This document shows, in pieces, positions 24,331-33,970 of a stretch of 64,000 nucleotides of DNA; position 1 is the first letter of the stretch; every line of letters begins with the position of its first letter. The notes below the pieces were generated by a model. That model searched no databases and was not told where the DNA came from. It saw only the letters and a list, made by a program, of their open reading frames with translations. The position numbers were made by a program, and so were the translations under genes. The stretch is from Litsea cubeba (Eukaryota > Streptophyta > Magnoliopsida > Laurales > Lauraceae): contig CM022952.1 in assembly GCA_012931725.1 (NCBI GenBank), positions 61,235,088 to 61,299,087 of the forward strand. Direction: 5' to 3'.

Positions 24331-24654
24331 ACAACCTTTGGTCGTGCTAAATATTGTGTATGACAGTCATTTCACCCATTTTTTGTGTATGAAGTGGAAG
24401 TGTGTGTGATCTTGAGTGCTAAGTCATTGATTGAATTAAAATAGATCTTAAGGAAATAATTGTCATTGTAAGACAAGTAAACGGATTGGCATGTGTATCA
24501 AAATTGTGAATAAATTATACCACATACTTTCGTAAGTACATGGCATTCCAAGGATTAGGGAGTTCCTCCCCTTTTGAATCGATTAGCTTGTATGCATGTA
24601 TTTCTCGAATATATTTCCATTATGACATAGGGGCCTTCCCAATTTGGTCAAATC

Positions 24655-25460
24655 TTACTTGCGGTGTGTCTTCCGAAAGCATGCACGCCTAAGTCCTTTT
24701 GACCTCCTTGCTTTCATTAGTGGGCGCCAAGTTAGAGCTTTATTCATTTGCAGCATACGAAAGTGGGATCGATGATATGATTTAGAATAACGCCATCTTG
24801 GCTTGAGGTATCTTATGACTTTGATGAGTAAGTATTTTATAAGAGCTTCATTCATCTGCCATCTTCGAAAACGACAGCGTTGATGAGCTTTGGACTGTCG
24901 TCGTCGGAGTCTTGTCCTGATGGATCTATGTATTGCTTGCATCTTTAGCCTTCCTTTCTTTCGGTGTCGGTGAATGACTCCTGACCGTCGCCTTTGGACT
25001 TTGCGTTTAGCTTTGACCTGCTGAAAGGTAGCCAAAAGAAGTGAGAATAGACAGGAAAAAAAGGTGAATAACTTCACGAAAAACTTCCTGAATTCGCTTG
25101 TGAATGTTGTATGTGAAGAAGGCCTTTGAGTTGCAGAGCGTTCTATGGCTGCCATGAAATGTTTATCTAAGGTTGGCTCTTGTCTAATATTATCCATGTT
25201 GCTCGTCTGGTAAATGGTTGAAAACTCTTCTGAATTGAGTTCTGCAATAACAAGGGGATTATCCTTTAAAAGTGGGGCCACCTCCAAAAGATTGACGTAG
25301 TACTGTTGGCCGGTTTGCTTTGAACAAGTTCCTGAGAGTTCTTCCAAAGTAATCATCCCAAAAGTGCTTGCTAAATTTTTGGGAGCAGCATGAATCACTC
25401 TTTGAAGGTCATCATCATGCTGAAGTTGCCTTATGGTAGTGCTTGATAAGTCTTCAATGG
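24655..25460 (-). pseudogene. Large repetitive frame, C-terminal part (shifted)
   Basis: This continues the reading of the upstream part after a one-base frame change at about 25462. The peptide is open before the first non-ATG start, so it is not an independent gene. About 265 residues: a soluble N-terminal portion, then a hydrophobic stretch of about 18-20 residues (KLFTFFSCLFSLLLATFQQV) followed at once by a very basic region (KAKRKVQRRRSG…). After that, a 36-37-residue Arg-rich repeat occurs twice, built around RxxFRxxQMNxAL (DNA period about 110 bp at 24736 and 24845). A membrane helix with a basic flank at the 3' end of a gypsy internal region recalls env-like frames of Athila/Tat elements, but I see no direct homology and the function is unknown. 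Confidence 0.55.
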
Positions 25461-26311
25461 TCAGATATTCTCAAAAGAAACAATCTTAGTGCGATCTTCA
25501 AAAGTGATTGGATCCCATTCCATGACGCCATCCATTTCCATTTCCTTGCTGGAATTTTCATCTTTGTCCTTCGACTTCAATCCTGAAAATAAGATCGGAT
25601 TTGGAGTCGAAGATTGGATTTTTAGATTTTGCATAAGAGATTTGGTCGTCCATTCTAGTCTTTGCTCAAGTTCTTTTATAAATCTTTGACTTATCTGTAC
25701 TGGAAACTGCAATCTCAAGTAAAAGTGGTTTATTGTAATGTTGACCCCCACTTGTGGCTTTTCTGTTTCTTTTATGATCTTTGGTTTCCATTCAAGAAAT
25801 AAGACTGGACTTGAAGTTTGGGTCCTCAATCTTCTTGTCGGGTATTTCATCTTTGGTTCTTGCTCCTTTTGAGAGCTCTTCATGAATTCTCGACTCATTA
25901 TGATGGGAAATTTCAATTTCAGATAAAGGAACTCTCTTGGGATATCCATCTTTGTTGATCTCATTGTTGGCTTCTTAGGGTACCATTCTAGGAACAAAAT
26001 CGGCCTTGTGGAATGGACTTTCAATTGTGGTGTTTGTGGCCCTGATTCTTTTTTCTTCATGAAAGCCACCATGAGATTGTGACTTAACTTGATGGGGAGT
26101 TTCAGTCTTATATAAAAGAGGCTCCTTGAAATTGTTGTCATTTTCAAGCCCACATTTTCTTCCCTTGCAACGTCAGGGCACAATTTCAAGAATAAATGTG
26201 GCTTTGGCCTTTGTATCCTCAAAGCCGAAACTATGAGGTCGATTTCTGGTGACTTCTCTTCTTCAAGAGGTTCAAAAGGATCTTGACCTTCCACCATTGA
26301 GGGCTTAGGTT
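25461..26311 (-). pseudogene. Large repetitive frame, middle part, after the insertion site
   Basis: About 283 codons to a TGA at 25461-25463. The peptide consists of 65-70-residue repeats, each with an LFLEWxPK-type block and an FYLRLxFPxxxSxxFM-type block. Their DNA landmarks lie at about 25578, 25787, 25982 and 26192 (steps 209, 195 and 210 bp). The ATG at 26297 is an internal methionine. The frame continues from 33966 when the inserted element and one copy of its CTAGC duplication are removed (the two parts together are 3063 nt, a multiple of three). Function unknown. No match to gag or pol motifs is visible. Confidence 0.6.
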
Positions 26312-26316
26312 CTAGC
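26312..26316. other. Target-site duplication CTAGC, left copy
   Basis: Identical to 33966-33970 on the other side of the inserted element. Confidence 0.9.
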
Positions 26317-28155
26317 CGAAAGTCAAAGGGAACCTAACCCTAGAGGGGGGGGGGGGTGGTGAATAGGGTGATCTACCCTTAATGACTAAGTATGACCAAT
26401 TTTAATTTCTTTACAATTAACTAGTCATATGTGATGATTAACATACAATATGCGGAAGCTTAAACAAAATAATCACCACTACACAGATTTATAGTGGTTC
26501 GGCCTCAATGCCTACATCCACTACCGTCTTGTGATTCAACACCCCACCGGATTTCTACTATTTATGCTTTTCCAAAAGGCTAAGCAATAACATCAACAAT
26601 ATGCTTTCCAAGGATAAGCAATAACCTTACAATGTTGTTTTTCTAGGCTAAACAACAACCTATACACAATGCTTTTATATGGCTAAGCAATAACCTTACA
26701 ATCAAATGATTTCTCTAAAGAAAGTGTTTTCACAAAACACTCTAAGAGATTACAATTAATCTCAAATAAAATTGCCTCTAAATAGGCGAATATGAAAATG
26801 AAAATCAACTCACACAACACTCTATGAAATGCAAAGATGTATGCTTAAGGTGTGTGTGTGAATACTTCAATCAAGTCTAAAATTAAAGCTCAAACAATTT
26901 TATGCATAAAGCAATTCAAAAGTTTAATGCACATAAAAAGATTTGATTGAAGTTATATGCAAATCACTTGAACAACTAAAAACTTGTTAATGATATGAAA
27001 ATCAAAAGATCACAAGTTGTATGAAAATGTTTAAGCCTAATCAAGTGATGCATGTGCAATGTTGTTTTCAAAAACTAATTTAACTAAGGTTTAAATGAAT
27101 GAAAACAACAAAGAAGATTCAAACAAGAAATAGAATCATGCTAAAAAGGAAATCAAAGATTTTCATAAAACATGATTTGTAAAGTTTTAAAACAAAACTT
27201 TGTTTGAATCTAAGTGAAGAATCCTATGACTTAAAATCAACGATTAAAGGAAGTAGAGGATTCAACACATCTTAGTTAATATGCTTAAAAATCATTTACC
27301 AATAATTTAGACAAAGCATAAAAACATATGATTAATAAAGGCAAAGCTTACTTGGTGGTTTAACTTCATTAACCCTAGCTTTAGCTTTTCCTAATGACCC
27401 ATTAGCCTTCCTTAGCTTGTGCCCCTTTCTTTGGCTTTAAAGCTCTTCAAGAATGGCTTAAAATTCATTAACATTGGCCAAAGGAATGAGCTTGCTTTTA
27501 TAGAAAAAAGCTGCCAATGGCTATCTGTCGGTCGACCGACAGGTTACCGACAGGTTACCGACAGGTTGGTGTCGGTCGACCAACACCTCAACGGTCAGAT
27601 TCAAACGGTTAAAAAGTTTACCGTTGTACAGGTGTAGGTCAGCCGACATGAACCGACAAGTGAGCCGACAACTGAACCGACACTTGGACCGACAGAGAAA
27701 ATCTGAAATTTGTAGCTCTCTGGAAATGGGACTGACAGAGGTCTCGGTTGGCCTCGGTTCCACTGTCGGTTGACCGACAGCCGAGACAAAAAATCCCAAC
27801 TTTTGCATTTTTTAAAGTGATTCTTTGTGGGGATTTTTGGGCCATTAAACCAAGCTTGGAAACATGATTTTAAATCAACTAAGTGCTTTTTAAAATCATG
27901 AAACATAAAAAGCCAAATATAATTTGAAACTTTAAAACATAGGCTAGCTTGATTTGTAAAAATTCTTTTAAAAAACAAATGCATCCAAGATTTAAATCCA
28001 AAACATGCATGAAACATTATTTTTACAAGTCTTAAAAATAATGCACGTGTAAATCAAGATTTCAAGATTTTCTAAATCAATGCATGTGTGAAAATTCAAA
28101 TGATGATTAAAATATTAATGCATCCATCAAATTGCAATACACAAAATCCCTAACA
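26317..28155 (-). mobile_element. 3' LTR of the SIRE-like element
   Basis: 1839 bp. The terminal base is mutated (CGAAAGTC where the other LTR has TGAAAGTCC). G12 run at 26345-26356. Palindrome cluster GTCGGTCGACCGAC at about 27525-27790, with two extra copies of an 11-bp unit (GTTACCGACAG) relative to the other LTR. TATA box on the minus strand at 27494-27501. Confidence 0.9.
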
Positions 28156-30590
28156 ATTTCCCCCTTTGCAATTTGATGGCAAACCTCCAATATGTTGGCA
28201 AACCTTGCTCAACACTAAATTTTCACACAGTCTTTAGCTCCTCCTTGGCTGGACAATCCTTGAAATCTTTTTGGATGCTTCTTCACTTTAGCTTGGGCTC
28301 TAGCTTCATTCTTCTTAATGCTTCCCAAGCTTTCTGCTTTCTTCATTTCAGTTCTCCCCCTTTGATCATGTAATCTCCTTTTGGCAAGATGTGCACTTTC
28401 TCCCCCTTAATTATTTCTCCCCTTTTGCCATTAAACTTGAGAACTTTCTCCCCCTTAATATTATTCTCCCCCTTTGCCATTAAATTGCAAAGTACCAAAT
28501 GAAGAGGGGTCTGAATTTCTTCAAGATGCACCTACACACATGAAACAAGAAAGATACCTTTTACTAGCACCTGTTAACATATAAAATTGAAAATGAAATA
28601 TATAACAGGGCATCATGCTTGGGTAGATAGCTAAACGGGTATAGAGCCAATATAAGGGTGAATTTGATTAACTCTAATGCTTCCTTAGAAGGTTTACTCC
28701 CCCTCAATCCATACTCTTCTTTTGTCATACTTTTGAGGTTGACAAGGATTTAACTAATAGGTGCAAGAAGAAGACGATTTAACCAATTGAGGGTTAACTT
28801 CAAGAGAAGAATTAGATACCAATTGATAATGATAATTGACTATAAAGTTCAAATTAATCAAACTACCAATATAAAGATACCAATTGACAAATAAGCTATA
28901 GGATAATTAAAGAGCAAAGTCAAAAGGATATACTAAACATAGCATAAATCATTATAACTATGAAAATCATTATGCTATGAAAGTTTTGAATTCATTTCAT
29001 ACAATCATTGGATATAACTATCATGCACAAGATGAATGAAATGAAGTTCAATCATGAAGCCAAACCTCACCATTAACCAACCAAAATTATGAAAACATAA
29101 ACATGGTGGTTATGTGATTTATCTATAAGTGCAAGAGAGGTGGCAATCATGAAGATTATGATGCTAATGGAATGTGATATGGAACAAAAGACATATAACT
29201 ATCAAGTTCAATCCAATGCACACAAGGTCTATCACAAACTCAAGATATGATACCAATTTGATATAGATACTAATTGAAAATGATACCAATTGATTACCAA
29301 TTGAATAAGAAACATGATTAAGAGCAAGCATGTGACAAACACAAAATCCCAACAAGCATCATAAAATGATATTCATCACTTAGAATAATATAGCTAATGA
29401 GCATAGTGATGAACAAGAAAAATTGCATAAAACGATATAACTTAGTAGAACATACAATTTTCAAAGTGTCAAGATCATATGAATTCAACATCTAAGACAT
29501 CCATCAAACAATAGATATAACTAAGAAATACAAGGAATAGATTTCAAAGAGGTACATATGATCAAGCACACTACTATGAAGTTGAAACATGTATAAAGAA
29601 TGATATCAATAAGAAAAATACACATGAATCAACATCATAACCATCCATTAAAAAAAATAAAAATAAAATGACTAGTAAGTATAAGGGATGGATTTTAGAG
29701 TTCTAGTATGGTTTCTACAAATGTAACTAATAATGCAACCATACAAGAAACTATATGATATTTGCACATCAAGAATGGAACTAAATTAGCAAAGTTGCAA
29801 ATAGCATATAACAAGTATTTCCTTCTAAAACATATATTCATTAGCACAAGGAAATATACTCAAAAGAAAATGTTTGAATGAATATAACTAATAAAGCTTG
29901 AAAAACATTTTCAATTCATACAATCTCAAATCATTTCAAAAAACAAAATCCAACAATGAGCATAAAGAGGATGATTTTGAAGATAACACTTTTTCAACTT
30001 GGATTTTAAAAGATATAACTTAATTGGAAAACATACAAGTTGATCTTTTCAAAGTAATTTTCCATGTGAAGGTGTATAACTTATAAAACCATGGAAAATC
30101 CAATTTGATTCAAATCATTTGATTATCAAATAAATATAACTATGACATCCAAACAAATGATTTTGAAAACATCAATCGATTATGAAAAATCTAGCTATAA
30201 AAGCTTTTGAAATCACAATCAATTGGACATGTATAGAAATGCAAGAGATATATCTAAATGAGAGCAAATCTATAAAGATGAAATTATAATCAAATGATTT
30301 TGAAAACCATGATATGTAACTAGAGAAGTTCATGAAGACAAAATCAATTAATTATAAAGAAACATTGCATTTTAAATAAATGTAACTAAGAAAGAAACAA
30401 AATGCAAATGCAACAATATGACCAACAAAAAGATTTAAATATAAAGGATTGGTTGGTCAATGAGCTCCAAGGCCTTAAGGTTTGTCTAAGTATATAACTT
30501 TGGGAATCCACCTAAGGTCTTGAGAGGTTTGGTCTTTGAGGTCCATCTTAAAAGTCTCACCAACTATAGGAGATTTGACTTGATAAATTC
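28156..30590 (-). other. Non-coding part of the SIRE-like element
   Basis: AT-rich, with many short repeats of the type ATATAACTA and AAATGATTTTGAAAAC. No frame above chance. Where pol would be expected there is none. Confidence 0.6.
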
Positions 30591-31910
30591 TCAATTTAGA
30601 CTTATCACATGATGTTTAGATTTAACTAAATTTGGCTTAGGTTGGTGATTAGTCTTTTGAGGTTGGTGACTTTCCTTCTTAGGGGATTGAGCCATTTTTC
30701 TTTTCTTCTTATTTTCTCCCTTTATTTGACTTTTGAATCTTAGATTTAACTTTGCAACTTTCTTCAAAAGTTCTTTCATGTTTTGATTTAAGAGAGATAG
30801 ATTGAGAAGCTTTTTATTTATAGATTCTTTTAAAGTTGGTTTAACTTGTTTAAATTTTTTAGAATCTATTTTAGGAGACTCCTTTTTAATAGGTTTAACT
30901 TGTTTATTCGTTTTAGAGTCTTCCTTAATTTTTAGTGTCTTATCCATCATAGAGTTTGATTTTACTTTCTTTGGTTCAAAGATGGGTTTAGACACATAGC
31001 TTCTTCTTTGTTTGCACTCAAACCTAAAATATCCTTCAATGCCACAATAATTACATTTAGACATGGGCAAGGAAGTGTGAGTGCTAGAGAATGAGGACTC
31101 ACCTTTCACAAATGTGTTGGTGAATTTAGGGTCATGTGAAATATTCCTATCAAAACCAAGACCCGTCCTATCTCTTTTAGATTTACCCAATTTAAATAAT
31201 TTTTAAAATTTTTCTTCACTATGGGTAAATTTGCACTCATATTTTAGTTTATAACTTTCAAGTTGAGTGACTTGGTTTTTAAGGGTTGAGTTTTCATTTT
31301 TAACTTTTGTTAGTTCATGTTCAATTCCCTTAAATTTGTTTAGTTCTTCATGGGCAAGTTTTAATTCAAATTTAATCTCATTAATAACATTAGCTCCAAG
31401 TTCCAAAGTTTTTATCTTATATTGTGCATTAGATAAATTTTTCATAGAAGTTGTCAACTTGGATTCTAGGTTGTTAATGTCTTCATCTTGCCTTTGTAAT
31501 TGATCTTTTAATTTAGAATTTTCCTTATTAAGATTATCACAATCTATCTTTGATTCTCTTATTTCATCTTTAATATTAGATAGATTATGTAAAGAGATCA
31601 TGAACTTAGATTCTACACAATTTATTAATTCATCTTTTTCTTTAAGTTCATTTTTAGAAGAGACTAATTCTTGGTTTACACTTTTAGATTCTTGTTGTAA
31701 TCTTTTATTCTTTTTAACAAGCTCTAAGGAAAATGCACATAATTCATCATAGGCTTGTTGAATGTCATCTTCATTTTCATTAATTTCTTCTTCTTTTAAT
31801 TTAAGTTTAGATTCAAGTTGAGATACTTTAAATTCAATGTTTGAATCTCCAATAGATGGAAGAAGAAGGAATCTAGAAGAATCTACGAAGTCTAACATAG
31901 TGGAATCCAT
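30591..31910 (-). pseudogene. Gag-like frame with coiled coil and altered zinc knuckle
   Basis: One frame from the ATG at 31910 to the stop at 30591, interrupted by an in-frame TAA at about 31203-31205. The first 235 codons encode a heptad-rich coiled coil (for example LESKLKLKEEEINENEDDIQ). The second part (199 codons) contains CNYCGIEGYFRFEC, a CX2CX4YX4C knuckle in which the zinc-binding His is Tyr, followed by a Lys-rich tail. SIRE-type Gag has coiled coil and CCHC knuckles, but here the usual N-terminal Gag domain is missing, and the frame starts only about 220 bp from the LTR. With a stop and a lost His it is unlikely to work alone. The lineage is inferred. Confidence 0.7.
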
Positions 31911-32010
31911 TCTAATGATTTTCAGAGAATAAAAACACTAGGGTTTTAGCTCTAGGTTTTTACACCTAATCAAGAGTTCTAAACACTTGATCCTAAATAT
32001 AGAGCACGAG

Positions 32011-32031
32011 GCTTTGATACCAATTGAAAGT
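32011..32031 (-). repeat. Second, embedded LTR-end/primer-site junction
   Basis: The minus strand reads AGGACTTTCA, then ATTGGTATCAAAGC, repeating the true LTR/primer junction at 32117-32140 about 110 bp further inside the element. Confidence 0.8.
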
Positions 32032-32116
32032 CCTACTCCGATAGGATTTCAAATTAGAGGACCTAGACTTGCTAAGGATCAACTTCGGGTTCTTAAGCCC
32101 TATAATGGAGTAACCC

Positions 32117-32128
32117 GCTCTGATACCA
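32117..32128 (-). other. Primer-binding site, initiator tRNA-Met type
   Basis: The minus strand reads TGGTATCAGAGC, two bases after the LTR end. Confidence 0.9.
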
Positions 32129-32130
32129 AT

Positions 32131-32158
32131 TGAAAGTCCAAAGGAACCTAACCCTAGT

Positions 32159-32191
<33 letters not shown>

Positions 32192-33965
32192 GAATAGGGT
32201 GATCTACACTTAATGTCTAATTATGACCAATTTTAATTTCTTTATAATTAACTAGTCATATGTGACGATTAACATACAATATGCGAAAGCTTAAACAAAA
32301 CAATCACCACTACACAGATTTATAGTGGTTCGGCCTCAATGCCTACATCCACTACCGGCTTGTGACTCAACACCCCACCGGATTTCTACTATTTATGCTT
32401 TTCCAAAAGGCTAAGCAATAACATCAACAATATGCTTTCCAAGGATAAGCAATAACCTTACAATGTTGTTTTTTCTAGGCTAAACAACAACCTATACACA
32501 ATGCTTTTATATGGCTAAGCAATAACCTTACAATCAAATGATTTCTCTAAAGAAAGTGTTTTCACAAAACACTCTAAGAGATTACAATTAATCTTAAATA
32601 AAATCGCCTCTAAATAGGCGAATATGAAAATGAAAATCAACTCACACAACACTCTATGAAATGCAAAGATGTATGCTTAAGGTGTGTGTGTGAATACTTC
32701 AATCAAGTCTAAAATTAAAGCTCAAACAATTTTATGCATAAAGCAATTCAAAAGTTTAATGCACATAAAAAAATTTGATTGAAGTTATATGCAAATCACT
32801 TGAACAACTACAAACTTGTTAATGATATGAAAATCAAAAGATCACAAGTTGTATAAAAATGTTTAAGCCTAATCAAGTGATGCATGTGCAATGTTGTTTT
32901 CAAAAACTAATTTAACTAAGGTTTAAATGAATGAAAACAACAAAGAAGATTCAAACAAGAAATAGAATCATGCCAAAAAGGAAATCAAAGATTTTCATAA
33001 AACATGATTTGTAAAGTTTTAAAACAAAACTTTGTTTGAATCTAAGTGAAGAATCCTATGACTTAAAATCAACGATTAAAGGAAGTAGAGGATTCAACAC
33101 ATCTTAGTTAATATGCTTAAAAATCATTTACCAATAATTTAGACAAAGCATAAAAACATATGATTAATAAAGGCAAAGCTTACTTGGTGGTTTAACTTCA
33201 TTAACCCAAGCTTTAGCTTTCCCTAATGACCCATTAGCCTTCCTTAGCTTGTTCCCCTTTCTTTGGCTTTAAAGCTCTTCAAGAATGGCTTAAAATTCAT
33301 CAACATTGGCCAAAGGAATGAGCTTGCTTTTATAGAAAAAAGCTACCAATGGCTACCTGTCGGTCGACCGACAGGTTGGTGTCGGTCGACCGACACCTCA
33401 ACGGTCAGATTCCAACGGTTAAAAAGTTTACCGTTGTACAGGTGTAGGTCAGCCGACATGAACCGACAAGTGAGCTGACAACTGAATCGATACTTGAACC
33501 GACAGAGAAAATCTGAAATTTGTAGCTCTCTGGAAATGGGACCGACAGAGGTCTCGGTTGGCCTCGGTTCCACTGTCGGTTGACTGACAGCCGAGACAAA
33601 AAATCCCAACTTTTTCATTTTTTAAAGTGATTCTTTGTGGGGATTTTTGGGCCATTAAAGCAAGCTTGGAAACATGATTTTAAATCAACTAAGTGCTTTT
33701 TAAAATCATGAAACATAAAAAGCCAAATATAATTTGAAACTTTAAAACATAGGCTAGCTTGATTTGTAAAGATTCTTTTCAAAAGAAAATGCATCCAAGA
33801 TTTAAATCCAAAACATGCATGAAACGTTATTTTTACAAGTCTTAAAAACAATGCATGTGTAAATCAAGATTTCAAGATTTTCTAAATCAATGCATGTGTG
33901 AAAATTCAAATGATGATTAAAATATTAATGCATCCATCAAATTGCAATACACAAAATCCCTAACA
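32131..33965 (-). mobile_element. 5' LTR of the SIRE-like element
   Basis: 1835 bp, highly similar to 26317-28155, with the intact terminus TGAAAGTCC on the plus strand. It contains an unbroken run of 32 G at 32159-32190 (12 in the other LTR). The palindrome cluster lies at about 33358-33595. Confidence 0.92.
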
Positions 33966-33970
33966 CTAGC
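33966..33970. other. Target-site duplication CTAGC, right copy
   Basis: Perfect match to 26312-26316. Confidence 0.9.

Larger units (their letters stand above)
22408..24654 (-). other. 3' untranslated region of the Tat-like element
   Basis: No long frame or known motif. It contains a tandem duplication at 23890-24330 and, next to the LTR, a purine tract at 22411-22423. Confidence 0.6.
26317..33965 (-). mobile_element. SIRE-like non-autonomous copia element
   Basis: On the minus strand it has a 5' LTR (33965-32131), primer site (32128-32117), a gag-like frame (31910-30591), about 2.4 kb of AT-rich non-coding sequence, a purine tract (GCAAAGGGGGAAAT near 28158-28172) and a 3' LTR (28155-26317). 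A perfect CTAGC duplication flanks it. No protease, integrase, RT or RNase H is present. LTR ends (TGTTAGGG…GGACTTTCA) resemble those of the 7395-12124 element. The coiled-coil plus zinc-knuckle gag suggests the SIRE group. Confidence 0.9.

Noticed and set aside
24655..26297. Separate host genes on the minus strand
   Set aside because: The apparent starts are internal (one is a GTG, the other an internal ATG). The frames continue across the inserted element and lie between the two Tat-like LTRs.
30802..30999. Plus-strand frame inside the SIRE-like gag
   Set aside because: It is antisense to the coiled-coil gag frame, with no independent support.
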